Assembly (NCBI RefSeq): GCF_903652925.1
Contig: NZ_CAHLAR010000025.1
Span: 1-32,668 of the forward strand
DNA from: Achromobacter anxifer
Lineage (GTDB): Bacteria > Pseudomonadota > Gammaproteobacteria > Burkholderiales > Burkholderiaceae_B
Length of the DNA: 32,668 nucleotides
Direction of reading: 5' to 3'
Part shown: one piece after another, positions 7,593-16,017 of the stretch
Layout: every line of letters starts with the position of its first letter
Position numbering within the stretch: position 1 is the stretch's first letter
The notes under the pieces: generated by a model
The model's database searches: none
Told to the model about the DNA's origin: nothing
The model's input: the letters and a program-made list of their open reading frames with translations, nothing else
Made by a program: the position numbers and the translations under genes

Positions 7593-9293
7593 ATGGAACG
7601 AATCTGGCAGAAAAGCTATCCCGCGGGCGTGCCCGCGGAGATCGAGATGGACGGTGCGACCACGCTGGTTTCGGTCGTGCGTGCAAGCTGCGAACGCTAC
7701 GCCGGCAAGACCTCGTACATCAGCATGGGCAAGTCGCTCAGCTATGCCGAGCTCGACCGCCTGACGCGCGACTTCGCCGCCTGGCTGCACGCCAGCGGCC
7801 TGGGCCGCGGCGACCGCGTCGCGCTCATGATGCCCAACCTGCTGCAATACCCGGTGTGCCTGTTCGGCGCCCTGCGCGCCGGTTGCGTGGTGGTCAACTG
7901 CAATCCGCTCTATACCCCGCATGAACTGCAGCACCAGCTGGCCGACTCCGGCGCCCGGGTCATCGTGGTCGCGGACAACTTCGCCGCCACCGTGCAGAAG
8001 GCCCTGGACGGCACCGCGATAGAACGCGTGGCGGTGACGTCCATCGGTGAACTGCTGGGGCCGCTCAAGGGCCGCCTGGTCGATTTCGTGGTCCGCCGCG
8101 TCAAGCGCATGGTGCCCGCCTGGTCCTTGCCGGACGCGGTCCGCCTGGGCGATGCGCTGCGCATCGGGCGCGGCGCGCCCTTCACCGAAGTGGCGCTGGA
8201 CCAGAGCGACCTGGCCTGCCTGCAGTACACCGGCGGCACCACCGGCGTGGCCAAGGCCGCCATGCTGACCCACGGCAACCTGGTGGCCAACCTGAGCCAG
8301 GCCTACGCCTGGGTCCGGCCCCTGGTAACCGAGGGCGAGGAATGCATCGTGACGGCCTTGCCGCTGTATCACATCTTCGCGCTGACGGCGAACTGCCTGA
8401 CCTTCATGAAGATGGGCGCCAGCAACCTGCTCATCATCAATCCGCGGGACATCCCCGGACTGGTCAAGGAAATGCGCAAGGTGCCGTTCTCGGCCTTCAC
8501 GGGCGTGAACACGCTGTTCAACGCCCTGCTCAACAACCCGGACTTCGCGCGCCTGGATTTTTCGCGGCTGCGCCTCACGATGGGCGGCGGCATGGCGGTG
8601 CAGCGCTCGGTGGCCGACCGCTGGCGCGCCGTCACCGGCAGGTCGCTGGCGCAAGCCTACGGCCTGACCGAGACCTCGCCCGCGGTCACGATCAACCCGC
8701 TGGACGTGAAGGAGTTCACCGGCTCCATCGGCCTGCCCGTGCCCTCCACCGACATCTCCATCCGCGACGATGCGGGCCGCGAGCTGGGAATAGGCGAAAG
8801 CGGCGAGATCTGCGTGCGCGGCCCCCAGGTCACGCAGGGCTACTGGCAGCGCCCCGACGAAACCGCGCTGGTCCTGTACCCGGACGGATTCCTGCGCACC
8901 GGCGACATCGGCTACGTGGACGAGAAGGGCTACGTGTTCCTGGTCGACCGCAAAAAGGACATGATCCTGGTGTCCGGCTTCAACGTCTATCCGAACGAGG
9001 TCGAGGACGTGGCCGCCCTGCATCCCGGCGTGCGCGAAGTGGCCGCCGTGGGCGTGCCCGACGAACGCTCGGGCGAGGCCGTCAAGCTGTACGTGATCCG
9101 CAAGGACCCCGCGCTGGACGCCGCGACCTTGATCGCGCATTGCCGCAAGCAGCTGACGGGCTACAAGGTGCCGCGCTACGTCGAGTTCCGCGACGACCTG
9201 CCGCGCACCAACGTCGGCAAGATCCTGCGCCGCGAACTCAAGCCAGCGGCACAGGAAAGCGCAGCGCCGGCCCGACAGGCGGACCGGGCCTGA
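7593..9293 (+). CDS. fadD: Long-chain fatty acid-CoA ligase
   Basis: A 566-residue AMP-forming acyl-CoA synthetase, close to the usual FadD length. Motifs in order are the P-loop YTGGTTGVAKAA (about residues 212-223), the YGLTETSPAV core, RTGDIGYVDEKGYVFLVDR with the hinge aspartate region, and the C-terminal catalytic lysine at about residue 543 (TNVGKILRREL). It activates free fatty acids to acyl-CoA at the inner membrane, completing the FadL-to-thiolase route encoded upstream. It lies 48 bases after the chalcone-isomerase-like gene, probably in the same transcript. The ribosome site is weak. A short GC-rich inverted repeat at the stop codon lacks a T-run, so the end of the transcript is unclear. 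Confidence 0.95.
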   Translation: MERIWQKSYPAGVPAEIEMDGATTLVSVVRASCERYAGKTSYISMGKSLSYAELDRLTRDFAAWLHASGLGRGDRVALMMPNLLQYPVCLFGALRAGCVVVNCNPLYTPHELQHQLADSGARVIVVADNFAATVQKALDGTAIERVAVTSIGELLGPLKGRLVDFVVRRVKRMVPAWSLPDAVRLGDALRIGRGAPFTEVALDQSDLACLQYTGGTTGVAKAAMLTHGNLVANLSQAYAWVRPLVTEGEECIVTALPLYHIFALTANCLTFMKMGASNLLIINPRDIPGLVKEMRKVPFSAFTGVNTLFNALLNNPDFARLDFSRLRLTMGGGMAVQRSVADRWRAVTGRSLAQAYGLTETSPAVTINPLDVKEFTGSIGLPVPSTDISIRDDAGRELGIGESGEICVRGPQVTQGYWQRPDETALVLYPDGFLRTGDIGYVDEKGYVFLVDRKKDMILVSGFNVYPNEVEDVAALHPGVREVAAVGVPDERSGEAVKLYVIRKDPALDAATLIAHCRKQLTGYKVPRYVEFRDDLPRTNVGKILRRELKPAAQESAAPARQADRA

Positions 9294-9309
9294 CCCGGCC
9301 CATCCCTAC

Positions 9310-10878
9310 TCACCACTGGCCGAAAAACACCCCTGCCCGCTTGTGGGCGTTGGTCGCCTTTTCCACGGCCTCGTCGCTGATGGTGGTGCGGCGCTTGCCG
9401 CGCAGCATCCATTCAAGCAAGCGCTGCCGCAAGGCCAGCCGGGTCTCGGCGTGGGTGGCGCTGGCGCCCAGGTCCTGGTATTCGTCGGGGTCGGCGTGCA
9501 GGTCGAAGAGCTGTTCGCGCTCGTCCAGCCAGTACACGTAGCGCCAGCGGTCGGTGCGCACCGACCAGGCGCGGGCGTTCTGCGGCGTCTTGCCGCAAAG
9601 CACGCGCGCCTGGCGGAAGCTGTAGTCCAGCTCGGAGTAGACGCAGTCGCGCCATGGCGTGGCCGCGTCGCGGCCGTGCAGCAGCGTCTGCAGTTCGCGC
9701 CCCTCCAGGCGATGGCCCGGCCCCGACGCGCCCAGCGCGCGCAGCACCGTGGGCGCCAGGTCCACGCTTTCCACCATGTCGTCCAAAGCCCGGCCACGGG
9801 TGACGTCGGCCGCGGCCGAGGGGTCCATGACGATGAAGGGCACGCGCTGCACGGTGTCGTAGAACAGCTCCTTTTCGCCCAGCCAGTGATCGCCAAGAAA
9901 GTCGCCGTGGTCCGCCGTGAACACGATCAGCGTGTTCTTCATCAGGCCCGCGCCTTCCATGTAGTCGAACAGCCGGCCCAGGTGATCGTCCAGCTGCCGG
10001 ATCAGGCCCTGGTAGGCCGGGCGCACCACGCGCACGCATTCGTCGGTGGAAAAGCTGACGCTCTCTTCCTGCTGCCGGTAGGCCGCGACCACCGGATGCG
10101 CGTTCTCCAGTTCCGCGCGGTTGCGCCGCACCGGCAGGCATTGGTCGGGGGTGTAGAGCTTGTGGTACGGATCCGGCGCCATGTAGGGCCAGTGCGGCTT
10201 CACGTAGCTCAGATGCAGCACCCAGGGCTGGCTGCCGCGCCGCTTCATGAAATCCAGCGCCTGGTCCGTCATGTAGGCGGTCTCGGAATGCGGCTCGGCC
10301 ACGCGCGCCGGCAGATGCGCGTTGCGCATGTTCCAGCCGCTGACGACCTGGCCATCCGCGTCCACCGCCGCGATCACGTAGTCGGTCCAGGGGTCTTCGC
10401 TGTCGTAGCCGTGGCTGCGCAGAAAGGCCGGATAGCCGCTCTCCTTGCCCGGTGTATGGTGGCCGTCGTAGCGGTCCAGTTCGGTGAAGCCGCCGCGGTT
10501 CAGCAGCACGCCCAGCTCGGACGCCCCGTCGATCGCCAGCCGCTCCATGCCCGCCTTGTCGGGAATGATGTGGGTCTTGCCGGCCAGCGCCAGCTCGCGT
10601 CCCTGCCCCGCCAGATATTCGCCCAGCGTGATCTCGTTGACCGACAGCGGCACGCGGTTCCAGGTGGCGCCGTGTCGCGAGGGATAGCGGCCGGTGTAGT
10701 AGCTCATGCGCGACGGCCCGCAGACCCCCGAATTCACGAAGGCCCTGTCGAAGCGCGCGCCGCGCGCCGCCAGCGCATCCAGGCTGGGCGTTTGCAGGTA
10801 GGGATGGCCATAACAGCTCAGGTGGTCCGCCCGCAGCTGGTCGGCCATGATAAACAACACATTCTGCACATCGCTCAT
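9310..10878 (-). CDS. Sulfatase-family hydrolase (arylsulfatase or phosphonate monoester hydrolase type)
   Basis: A 522-residue member of the alkaline-phosphatase/sulfatase superfamily. The C-x-P-x-R signature is CGPSR with the formylglycine-forming cysteine at residue 53. Metal-site segments are IMADQLRADH (residues about 10-19) and TADHGDFLGDH. The ATG at 10878 is chosen because AGGAGGACAAGG precedes it and the extra 33 residues of the longer frame are low-complexity Arg/Pro sequence. No signal peptide is present, so it acts in the cytosol and would need a formylglycine-generating enzyme that is not in this window. The long chain and DHGDFLGDH pattern resemble phosphonate monoester hydrolases as much as true sulfatases. 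It follows a Bug receptor gene by ten bases, so the pair forms an operon. Confidence 0.9.
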   Translation of the reverse strand: MSDVQNVLFIMADQLRADHLSCYGHPYLQTPSLDALAARGARFDRAFVNSGVCGPSRMSYYTGRYPSRHGATWNRVPLSVNEITLGEYLAGQGRELALAGKTHIIPDKAGMERLAIDGASELGVLLNRGGFTELDRYDGHHTPGKESGYPAFLRSHGYDSEDPWTDYVIAAVDADGQVVSGWNMRNAHLPARVAEPHSETAYMTDQALDFMKRRGSQPWVLHLSYVKPHWPYMAPDPYHKLYTPDQCLPVRRNRAELENAHPVVAAYRQQEESVSFSTDECVRVVRPAYQGLIRQLDDHLGRLFDYMEGAGLMKNTLIVFTADHGDFLGDHWLGEKELFYDTVQRVPFIVMDPSAAADVTRGRALDDMVESVDLAPTVLRALGASGPGHRLEGRELQTLLHGRDAATPWRDCVYSELDYSFRQARVLCGKTPQNARAWSVRTDRWRYVYWLDEREQLFDLHADPDEYQDLGASATHAETRLALRQRLLEWMLRGKRRTTISDEAVEKATNAHKRAGVFFGQW

Positions 10879-10888
10879 CCTTGTCCTC

Positions 10889-11872
10889 CTATTGCGTGGC
10901 CGTGAAGCCGGATTCGCGCACCACGGGTTCCCATTGCTTGCGGTACGCGGCCAACGCCTCGGCCGTGCCCGGCGCATCCAGGGACACGGGCTCCAGATAG
11001 GCGGCGTGCACGGCTTCCTGCATGGCCGGCTCGCGCAATATCGCCGCGATGTCCGCGCCCAGCCGCTCGGCCTTGGCCTGCGACATCGCCGCCGGCGCGA
11101 AGAAGGCGTTCCAGCCGTCCGCCGCCAGGTTCACCCCGCCTTCGCGGAAGGTGGGCACATCCTTGAGTTCGGGATCGCGCGCCTCGCCGGAAACGGCCAG
11201 GATGCGGATCTTGCCGGCGCGGTGCTGCGGCAGCAAGGTATCCAGCGTGTCTATGCCTTGCGGCAGGATGCCGCCGATCAATTCGGAAATCAGCGGCGCC
11301 GATCCGCGGTAGCCCACCATTTCCGGCTCCTGGCCCAGCTCGCGGCCCAGCATCAAGGCGAAGAAGTGCGGCAGGCTGCCGGTGGCCGGCACGCCCACGG
11401 CGAATTCCTTGGGATTTTCCCGCAGCCACTGGCGCAGGCCGGCCAGGTCCTGGATGCGGGAGTTGGCCGCCACGGCCAGCGCGAACTTGTAGCGGCTGAC
11501 CAGCGACACCGGCTTGAAGTCGCGCTGCGCGTCGTAGCCGGGCTGGGTGTAGACCAGCGGCGCCACCACCATCACAGCCGGGTTCGCCAGCATCAGCACG
11601 TTCTGGGTGGCAGGGGCCGCATGCAGCGCCTGCGCGGCGATGCGGCCGCCGGCCCCGGTCTTGTTCTCGACCACCACGGGCACGCCGGCGCGGTCCTTGA
11701 GCCGGTCCGCCACCAGCCGCGCGATGCGGTCCGAGCTGCCGCCCGGCGGATAGCCCACCACCACCGTCAGCGTCCCTTCCAGCGGAGCCTGCTGGGTCTG
11801 CTGGGCGCCGGCCGGCGCAGCCGCCCCCGCCAGCATCGCCGCGACCGCGGCGCCTGTCATCCATCTACGCAT
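10889..11872 (-). CDS. Bug/TctC-family periplasmic substrate-binding protein (receptor 1)
   Basis: A 327-residue protein with a signal peptide (cleavage near residue 24, AGA-QQ) and the Bug-family ligand loops GYPPGGSSDRIARL and VVENKTGAGGRIAA. It belongs to the periplasmic receptors of tripartite tricarboxylate transporters, which usually bind carboxylated compounds. No TctA/TctB membrane genes are in the window, so it must share a transporter elsewhere or act as a sensor. It is the first gene of a two-gene transcript with the sulfatase-like hydrolase, suggesting that its ligand is that enzyme's substrate or product. It diverges from the MarR gene across a 166-base promoter region. Confidence 0.93.
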   Translation of the reverse strand: MRRWMTGAAVAAMLAGAAAPAGAQQTQQAPLEGTLTVVVGYPPGGSSDRIARLVADRLKDRAGVPVVVENKTGAGGRIAAQALHAAPATQNVLMLANPAVMVVAPLVYTQPGYDAQRDFKPVSLVSRYKFALAVAANSRIQDLAGLRQWLRENPKEFAVGVPATGSLPHFFALMLGRELGQEPEMVGYRGSAPLISELIGGILPQGIDTLDTLLPQHRAGKIRILAVSGEARDPELKDVPTFREGGVNLAADGWNAFFAPAAMSQAKAERLGADIAAILREPAMQEAVHAAYLEPVSLDAPGTAEALAAYRKQWEPVVRESGFTATQ

Positions 11873-12038
11873 CGCTTTCTCCTGGTGACAGCGGCCCGCT
11901 GTCGATTGTCGTTGTCACTGCATGGCCGATACCGAAATAGGAAAATTGAATTTAGCAACGCGTACATTTGTTGATCTAATCCAGGACTTCCCATAAAGAT
12001 ATGCAGGGCGCCCCGCAGCGCCGCCAGGAGGAGACGCC

Positions 12039-12575
12039 ATGCCGACCATCCCCGCGACCACCGCCGCGTCCGGCCCGCGCCAGCTTTCCGACATGCTGAT
12101 GTACCGCCTGTACCAGGCCTGGTCGCAATCCAATCCGGTGTTCCTGCGCCTGTGCGAGGGTCGTTTCGGCATCACGCGCCGCGAATGGCGCGTCCTGGCC
12201 TGTGCGGTCGAGGGCGGCATCATGAATTCGGCCGAACTCGCGGCCGTCGCCAAGCTCGACCTGGCACGCACCTCGCGCACCCTGGGCGCGCTGTGCGAGA
12301 AGGGCTGGCTGCGCCGCCTGCACGACAGCGCCGACCGCCGCGTGGTGCGCGTCGAGGCAACGGCCGAAGGCGTCGCCCGCTATGAAGCCCTGCTGCCCGA
12401 GGTCACGCACCTGAACGACCTGTTGGTGCAGGACCTGAGCGACAGCGAGGTCGCCTTGCTGCGCGATTTCCTGGGCCGCATCGAGCAGCGCGGACGCCGC
12501 ATGGCCGAGGACAACATCGTCTCGGAAAAGGCCAGCCGGCGCGACGGCGGCACCCGGCGTTCCCGCTACGCCTGA
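12039..12575 (+). CDS. MarR-family transcriptional regulator
   Basis: A 178-residue winged-helix regulator of MarR size. The recognition part is AELAAVAKLDLARTSRTLGAL (helices 3-4, residues about 67-86), followed by the wing DSADRRVVRVEATAEG with the conserved D-R-R. An AGGAGGAGA ribosome site precedes the ATG. It is transcribed away from the Bug receptor/sulfatase pair and most likely controls that pair and itself from the shared 166-base region. A role in the downstream sugar-acid operon is possible, but that operon has its own GntR gene. The effector is unknown, probably a small carboxylate or phenolic compound as for other MarR proteins. Confidence 0.9.
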   Translation: MPTIPATTAASGPRQLSDMLMYRLYQAWSQSNPVFLRLCEGRFGITRREWRVLACAVEGGIMNSAELAAVAKLDLARTSRTLGALCEKGWLRRLHDSADRRVVRVEATAEGVARYEALLPEVTHLNDLLVQDLSDSEVALLRDFLGRIEQRGRRMAEDNIVSEKASRRDGGTRRSRYA

Positions 12576-12603
12576 GCGGACCGGTCCGGTCGCCGTCGGG
12601 ACA

Positions 12604-12638
12604 ACCTGTACGTACATGCTGTACGTACAGGTGTACAC
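12604..12638 (+). promoter_or_regulatory. Long palindromic operator before the sugar-acid operon
   Basis: ACCTGTACGTACA (12604-12616) and its exact reverse complement TGTACGTACAGGT (12620-12632) flank a TGC spacer. A second, overlapping palindrome, GTGTACAC, occupies 12631-12638. Each arm itself contains the self-complementary GTAC core. The element lies about 90 bases before the GTG start of the permease gene. Sites of GT-N-AC type are known for HutC/UTRA GntR regulators, and such a regulator is the last gene of this operon, so it is the best candidate ligand. No T-run follows, so it is not a terminator. Confidence 0.75.
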
Positions 12639-12723
12639 TACGGTTTTTCAACCCCTTTCAACCGTCTGACAGACGCGCACACGAACGTCTGCAACCAGAA
12701 AAACCGTCCTGGAGACTCCGACA

Positions 12724-13749
12724 GTGTCGACCGAAACTTCCCGCTCGCCCTTTTTTGGCACGATGCAGAAAATCCCCGGTGGATTGATGCTGGTGCCGCT
12801 GATCCTGGGTTCCCTGATCGGCACCTTCGCTCCCGACGCCCTGGCGATCGGCGGCTTCACCACCGCCCTGTTCAAGAACAGCGCCCTGCCCCTGATCGCG
12901 CTGTTGATCTTCGCCACCGGCACCCAGGTCAACACGCGCACCGGCGGCCCCATCCTGGCCACCGCCGGCACCATCCTGCTGATGAAGACCCTGGTGCCCG
13001 CCACCCTCATCATCATCCTGGGCAGCTACGTCGGCCTGGATGGCGTGCTGGGCGTGTCCATCCTGGCGATGCTGGCTGCCTTCGACAACAGCAACGGCGG
13101 CCTGTGGCTGGCCTATACCGGCCAATACGGCGATGCCCGCGACCGCGGCGCCTACGTGGCCAGCGCGGTCAACGACGGCCCCTTCTTCAGCCTGCTGTTC
13201 CTGGGCGCCTCGGGCCTGGCCGACATTCCCATGATCGCCCTGGTGGCGGCGCTGGTACCGTTCCTGCTAGGCGTGGTGGTCGGCAACCTGGACCCCAAGT
13301 GGCGCGACGTGCTCAAGCCCGTGCCCAACATCGTCATCCCGTTCTTCGCCTTCGCGCTGGGCACCGGCATCAACCTGGGCGCCGTGGTTTCCGGCGGCGT
13401 CAGCGGCCTGATCCTGGGCCTGATCATCAGCCCCATCACCGGCGGCCTGGTGTACCTGGGCTACCGCTACATCCTGCGCCGCGGCGGCAAGAGCGGCCTG
13501 GGCTTCGCGGCCGGCACCACCGCTGGCAACGCCATCGCCACCCCCGCGGTCGTGGCGGCTGCCGATCCCAACTTCCAGCAATACGTCTCGACCGCCACCG
13601 CGCAGGTCGCGGCCTGCGTGCTAATCAGCTCGATCCTGGCGCCGATGCTGGCCTCGTACTTCCTCAAGCGCGCCGGCGAACTCAAGTCCGAGGACGCCGA
13701 TCCCGCAGTCGCGCCCGCCCTGCGTGAAGCGCGCGGAGAGGCGCTTTGA
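12724..13749 (+). CDS. KdgT-family (2-keto-3-deoxygluconate permease type) sugar-acid transporter
   Basis: A 341-residue inner-membrane protein with about ten hydrophobic segments, comparable to E. coli KdgT (about 327 aa). Recognisable family segments are MQKIPGGLMLVPLILG at the N-terminus, LAAFDNSNGGLWLAYTGQYG in the middle and FAAGTTAGNAIATPAVVAAA near the C-terminus. The start is GTG, with CTGGAGA seven bases upstream. Its stop overlaps the start of the kinase gene. Because the next genes act on four-carbon sugar acids, it probably imports D-threonate or D-erythronate by proton symport rather than 2-keto-3-deoxygluconate. That substrate is inferred from context only. Confidence 0.9.
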   Translation: MSTETSRSPFFGTMQKIPGGLMLVPLILGSLIGTFAPDALAIGGFTTALFKNSALPLIALLIFATGTQVNTRTGGPILATAGTILLMKTLVPATLIIILGSYVGLDGVLGVSILAMLAAFDNSNGGLWLAYTGQYGDARDRGAYVASAVNDGPFFSLLFLGASGLADIPMIALVAALVPFLLGVVVGNLDPKWRDVLKPVPNIVIPFFAFALGTGINLGAVVSGGVSGLILGLIISPITGGLVYLGYRYILRRGGKSGLGFAAGTTAGNAIATPAVVAAADPNFQQYVSTATAQVAACVLISSILAPMLASYFLKRAGELKSEDADPAVAPALREARGEAL

Positions 13750-14963
13750 ATCCCGCCATCGCCATCGTCGCCGACGACCTGACCGGTTCGGGCGACACGG
13801 CGGTGCAGTTCGTGCGCGCCGGCTGGAACACCCATCTGTCCATCGGCGGCGCTGACGAGGCGCTGTCGGGCCCGGGCGCCGCCGGCGTGGAAGTGCTGGC
13901 GGTCACGACCAACAGCCGCGCGCTGGCGGCCGCCGACGCGGCCGAGCTGATCTGGCAGAACGTGCGGCGCCTGCGCGCGGCCGGCGTGTCGCGCCTGTAC
14001 AAGAAGGTGGATTCCACCTTGCGCGGCGCCTTCAAGGCCGAGATCGACGCCGCGCGCGAAGCCTGGGGCCCGGACACCATCGCGGTGATCTGCCCGGCCT
14101 TCCCCGCCACCGGCCGCACCGTCGAGCAAGGCGTGCTCTACGTGAACGGCAAGCCGGTCACCGAGACCTCGGCGGCCACCGACCCGGTCACGCCCGTGAC
14201 CGAAAGCCATATTCCCACCCTGCTGGCCTGCGCCCACGTGGCGGCGCGGGACGGCGAAACGCCGCAGGCGCTGGCCGCGCGCATCCGCGAGGCCGGCCAT
14301 ACCGTGGTGGTCGACGCCGCCACCGAAGCCGACCTGGAGCGCCTGGCGCGCGCCATCGGCCTGCTCGGCGAACACGCCCTGCCCGTGGGCGCGGGCGGCC
14401 TGGCCGCGCCGCTGGCTCGGGTCTGGGCTGGCGCCGACCAGACCGCGCCCGTCGTGGTCGTGGTGACATCGCAGCACAGCGCGGCGCGGGCGCAAGCCGC
14501 CGCCCTGCAGGCCGCCGGCGCCGAGACCTGGACGCCCACGCTGGCGCAGCTGGCCGACGACGCCGCCTGGCAGGCTTGGAGCCAGCCGCTGCTGCAGGCG
14601 CATGCCCAGGCCCCGGCGCAAGCCGGCACGGTGCTGCTGCTGGCGCCCGAAGGCCAGCTCGACGGCCTGGATTCCGAAACCGTGGCCGCGCGCCTGGGCA
14701 GCCTGGCCGCGCAGTTGATCGCCGGCGCCCAAGCCGCCGGCGTGGTCGCCACGGGCGGCGACGGCGCGCGCAGCGTGCTGGTGGCGCTGGGCGCGCGCGG
14801 CATCGCGCTGGTGGATGAAGTAATGGGCGGCGTGCCCCTGGGCACGCTGACCGGAGGCACGGCCGCCGGCCTGCCCGTGGTGACCAAGGCCGGCGGCTTT
14901 GGCACCGAAGACGTACTGGTTCGCGCGGTCCGCGCGATCCGCGACAGGAGATTCAAGCGATGA
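13746..14963 (+). CDS. dtnK: Four-carbon acid sugar kinase (D-threonate/D-erythronate kinase)
   Basis: A 405-residue protein of the former DUF1537 family, now known as four-carbon acid sugar kinases. The N-terminal substrate domain begins with AIVADDLTGSGDTAVQF. The C-terminal nucleotide-binding domain has ATGGDGARSVL and GLPVVTKAGGFGTEDVL. It would phosphorylate a C4 sugar acid at O4 with ATP. The start is TTG, sharing the four bases TTGA with the permease stop, and the end overlaps the next start as ATGA, so translation is coupled throughout. The kinase family includes DtnK (D-threonate), DenK (D-erythronate) and OtnK. The absence of OtnC aldolase and OtnI isomerase genes argues for DtnK or DenK. 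Confidence 0.9.
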   Translation: MNPAIAIVADDLTGSGDTAVQFVRAGWNTHLSIGGADEALSGPGAAGVEVLAVTTNSRALAAADAAELIWQNVRRLRAAGVSRLYKKVDSTLRGAFKAEIDAAREAWGPDTIAVICPAFPATGRTVEQGVLYVNGKPVTETSAATDPVTPVTESHIPTLLACAHVAARDGETPQALAARIREAGHTVVVDAATEADLERLARAIGLLGEHALPVGAGGLAAPLARVWAGADQTAPVVVVVTSQHSAARAQAAALQAAGAETWTPTLAQLADDAAWQAWSQPLLQAHAQAPAQAGTVLLLAPEGQLDGLDSETVAARLGSLAAQLIAGAQAAGVVATGGDGARSVLVALGARGIALVDEVMGGVPLGTLTGGTAAGLPVVTKAGGFGTEDVLVRAVRAIRDRRFKR

Positions 14964-16012
14964 CACAACCCCAATCCGACAAGCTGCCCCTGCTGGCCGT
15001 AACCCTGGGCGACGTGGCGGGCATCGGGCCGGAAATCACGGCCAAAATGCTAATGGGCCACGACGAACTGCGCCAGAAGGCTCGCCTGCTGGTGGTGGGT
15101 GACGTCGACGTGATGGCCAACGCCGTGCGCAGCCTGGGCGGCGACCCCGCCATCGTGCGCAAGCTGGACCGCGCGGGCGACTGTGCCAATACGCCCGGCA
15201 CCATCGAAGTGCTGCAGGCCGGCCCGTCGCTGGCCCACGTCAAGCTGGGCGAGATCAGCGCGGACGCCGGCGACGGCTCGGTGCGCTTCGTCACCACGGC
15301 CTGCGCCCTGGCTCGCGCCGGCGAAGTCGACGGCATCGTCACCGCCCCGCTGAACAAGGCCGCCATGCACGCGGCCGGCCACAAGTGGCCCGGCCACACC
15401 GAACTGCTGGCCCACGAGTTCGGCGTCAAGACCTTCTCGCTGGTGCTGTCGGCCGGCGACCTCTACATCTTCCACGCCACCACCCACGTGTCGCTGCGCC
15501 AGGCGATCGAAGACCTGACGCCGGCCCGCATGCGCGCGGTGCTGCGCCTGGCCGGCTCGTTCGCCAAGGCGCTGGGCCGCGGCGACCAGCCCGTGGCGGT
15601 GTCGGGCCTGAACCCGCATGCCGGCGAAAACGGCATCTTCGGCACCGAAGACGCCGACATCCTGGCGCCCGCGGTGGCCGAGGCCAATGCCGCCGGCATC
15701 CTGGCCGCCGGCCCGATACCGGCCGATGCCCTGTTCCCGCAGGCCGTGCGCGGCAAGTGGAAATTCGTCATCGCCTGCTACCACGACCAGGGCCACGCGC
15801 CCTTCAAGGCGGTCTACGGCGACGACGGCGTGAACATCACGGTGGGCTTGCCGGTCGTGCGCGTGTCCGTGGACCACGGCACCGCCTTCGACATCGCCGG
15901 CCGCGGTATCGCCCGCGAGGACAGCCTGATCCTGGCCGCCGAGCGCGCCGCGCATCTGGCCCCGGGTTGGACGCATGTGTGGGAAACTGCGCGGGCACAA
16001 ACCGGAGGTTGA
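14960..16012 (+). CDS. pdxA2: PdxA2-type 4-phospho-D-threonate/erythronate dehydrogenase
   Basis: A 350-residue member of the PdxA family, whose house form makes pyridoxal phosphate precursors. Metal-site and active-site segments are all visible: GHTELLAHEFG, GLNPHAGENGIFGTED and CYHDQGHAPFKAVYG, with the VDHGTAFDIAGRG motif near the C-terminus. In a gene pair with a DUF1537 kinase it is the PdxA2 type. That type oxidises D-threonate 4-phosphate (or D-erythronate 4-phosphate) with NAD and decarboxylates it to dihydroxyacetone phosphate and CO2. The ATGA overlap with the kinase and the absence of any other vitamin B6 gene support the catabolic role. Involvement in vitamin B6 synthesis is unlikely but cannot be excluded by motifs alone. 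Confidence 0.9.
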   Translation: MTQPQSDKLPLLAVTLGDVAGIGPEITAKMLMGHDELRQKARLLVVGDVDVMANAVRSLGGDPAIVRKLDRAGDCANTPGTIEVLQAGPSLAHVKLGEISADAGDGSVRFVTTACALARAGEVDGIVTAPLNKAAMHAAGHKWPGHTELLAHEFGVKTFSLVLSAGDLYIFHATTHVSLRQAIEDLTPARMRAVLRLAGSFAKALGRGDQPVAVSGLNPHAGENGIFGTEDADILAPAVAEANAAGILAAGPIPADALFPQAVRGKWKFVIACYHDQGHAPFKAVYGDDGVNITVGLPVVRVSVDHGTAFDIAGRGIAREDSLILAAERAAHLAPGWTHVWETARAQTGG

Positions 16013-16017
16013 TTCCC

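Noticed and set aside
6924-9140. Minus-strand open frame of over 700 codons opposite fadD
   Set aside because: Composition is His/Gln/Val/Gly-rich noise and it is fully antisense to fadD and the chalcone-isomerase-like gene, both with strong motifs.
9284-9301. Short GC inverted repeat at the fadD stop as a terminator
   Set aside because: Arms are only about five bases, it overlaps the stop codon and no T-run follows on either strand.
14960-16012. Housekeeping pdxA for vitamin B6 synthesis
   Set aside because: The gene is overlapped with a C4 sugar-acid kinase and a permease and followed by a GntR gene, a catabolic setting; no other B6 or ksgA-type neighbour is present.
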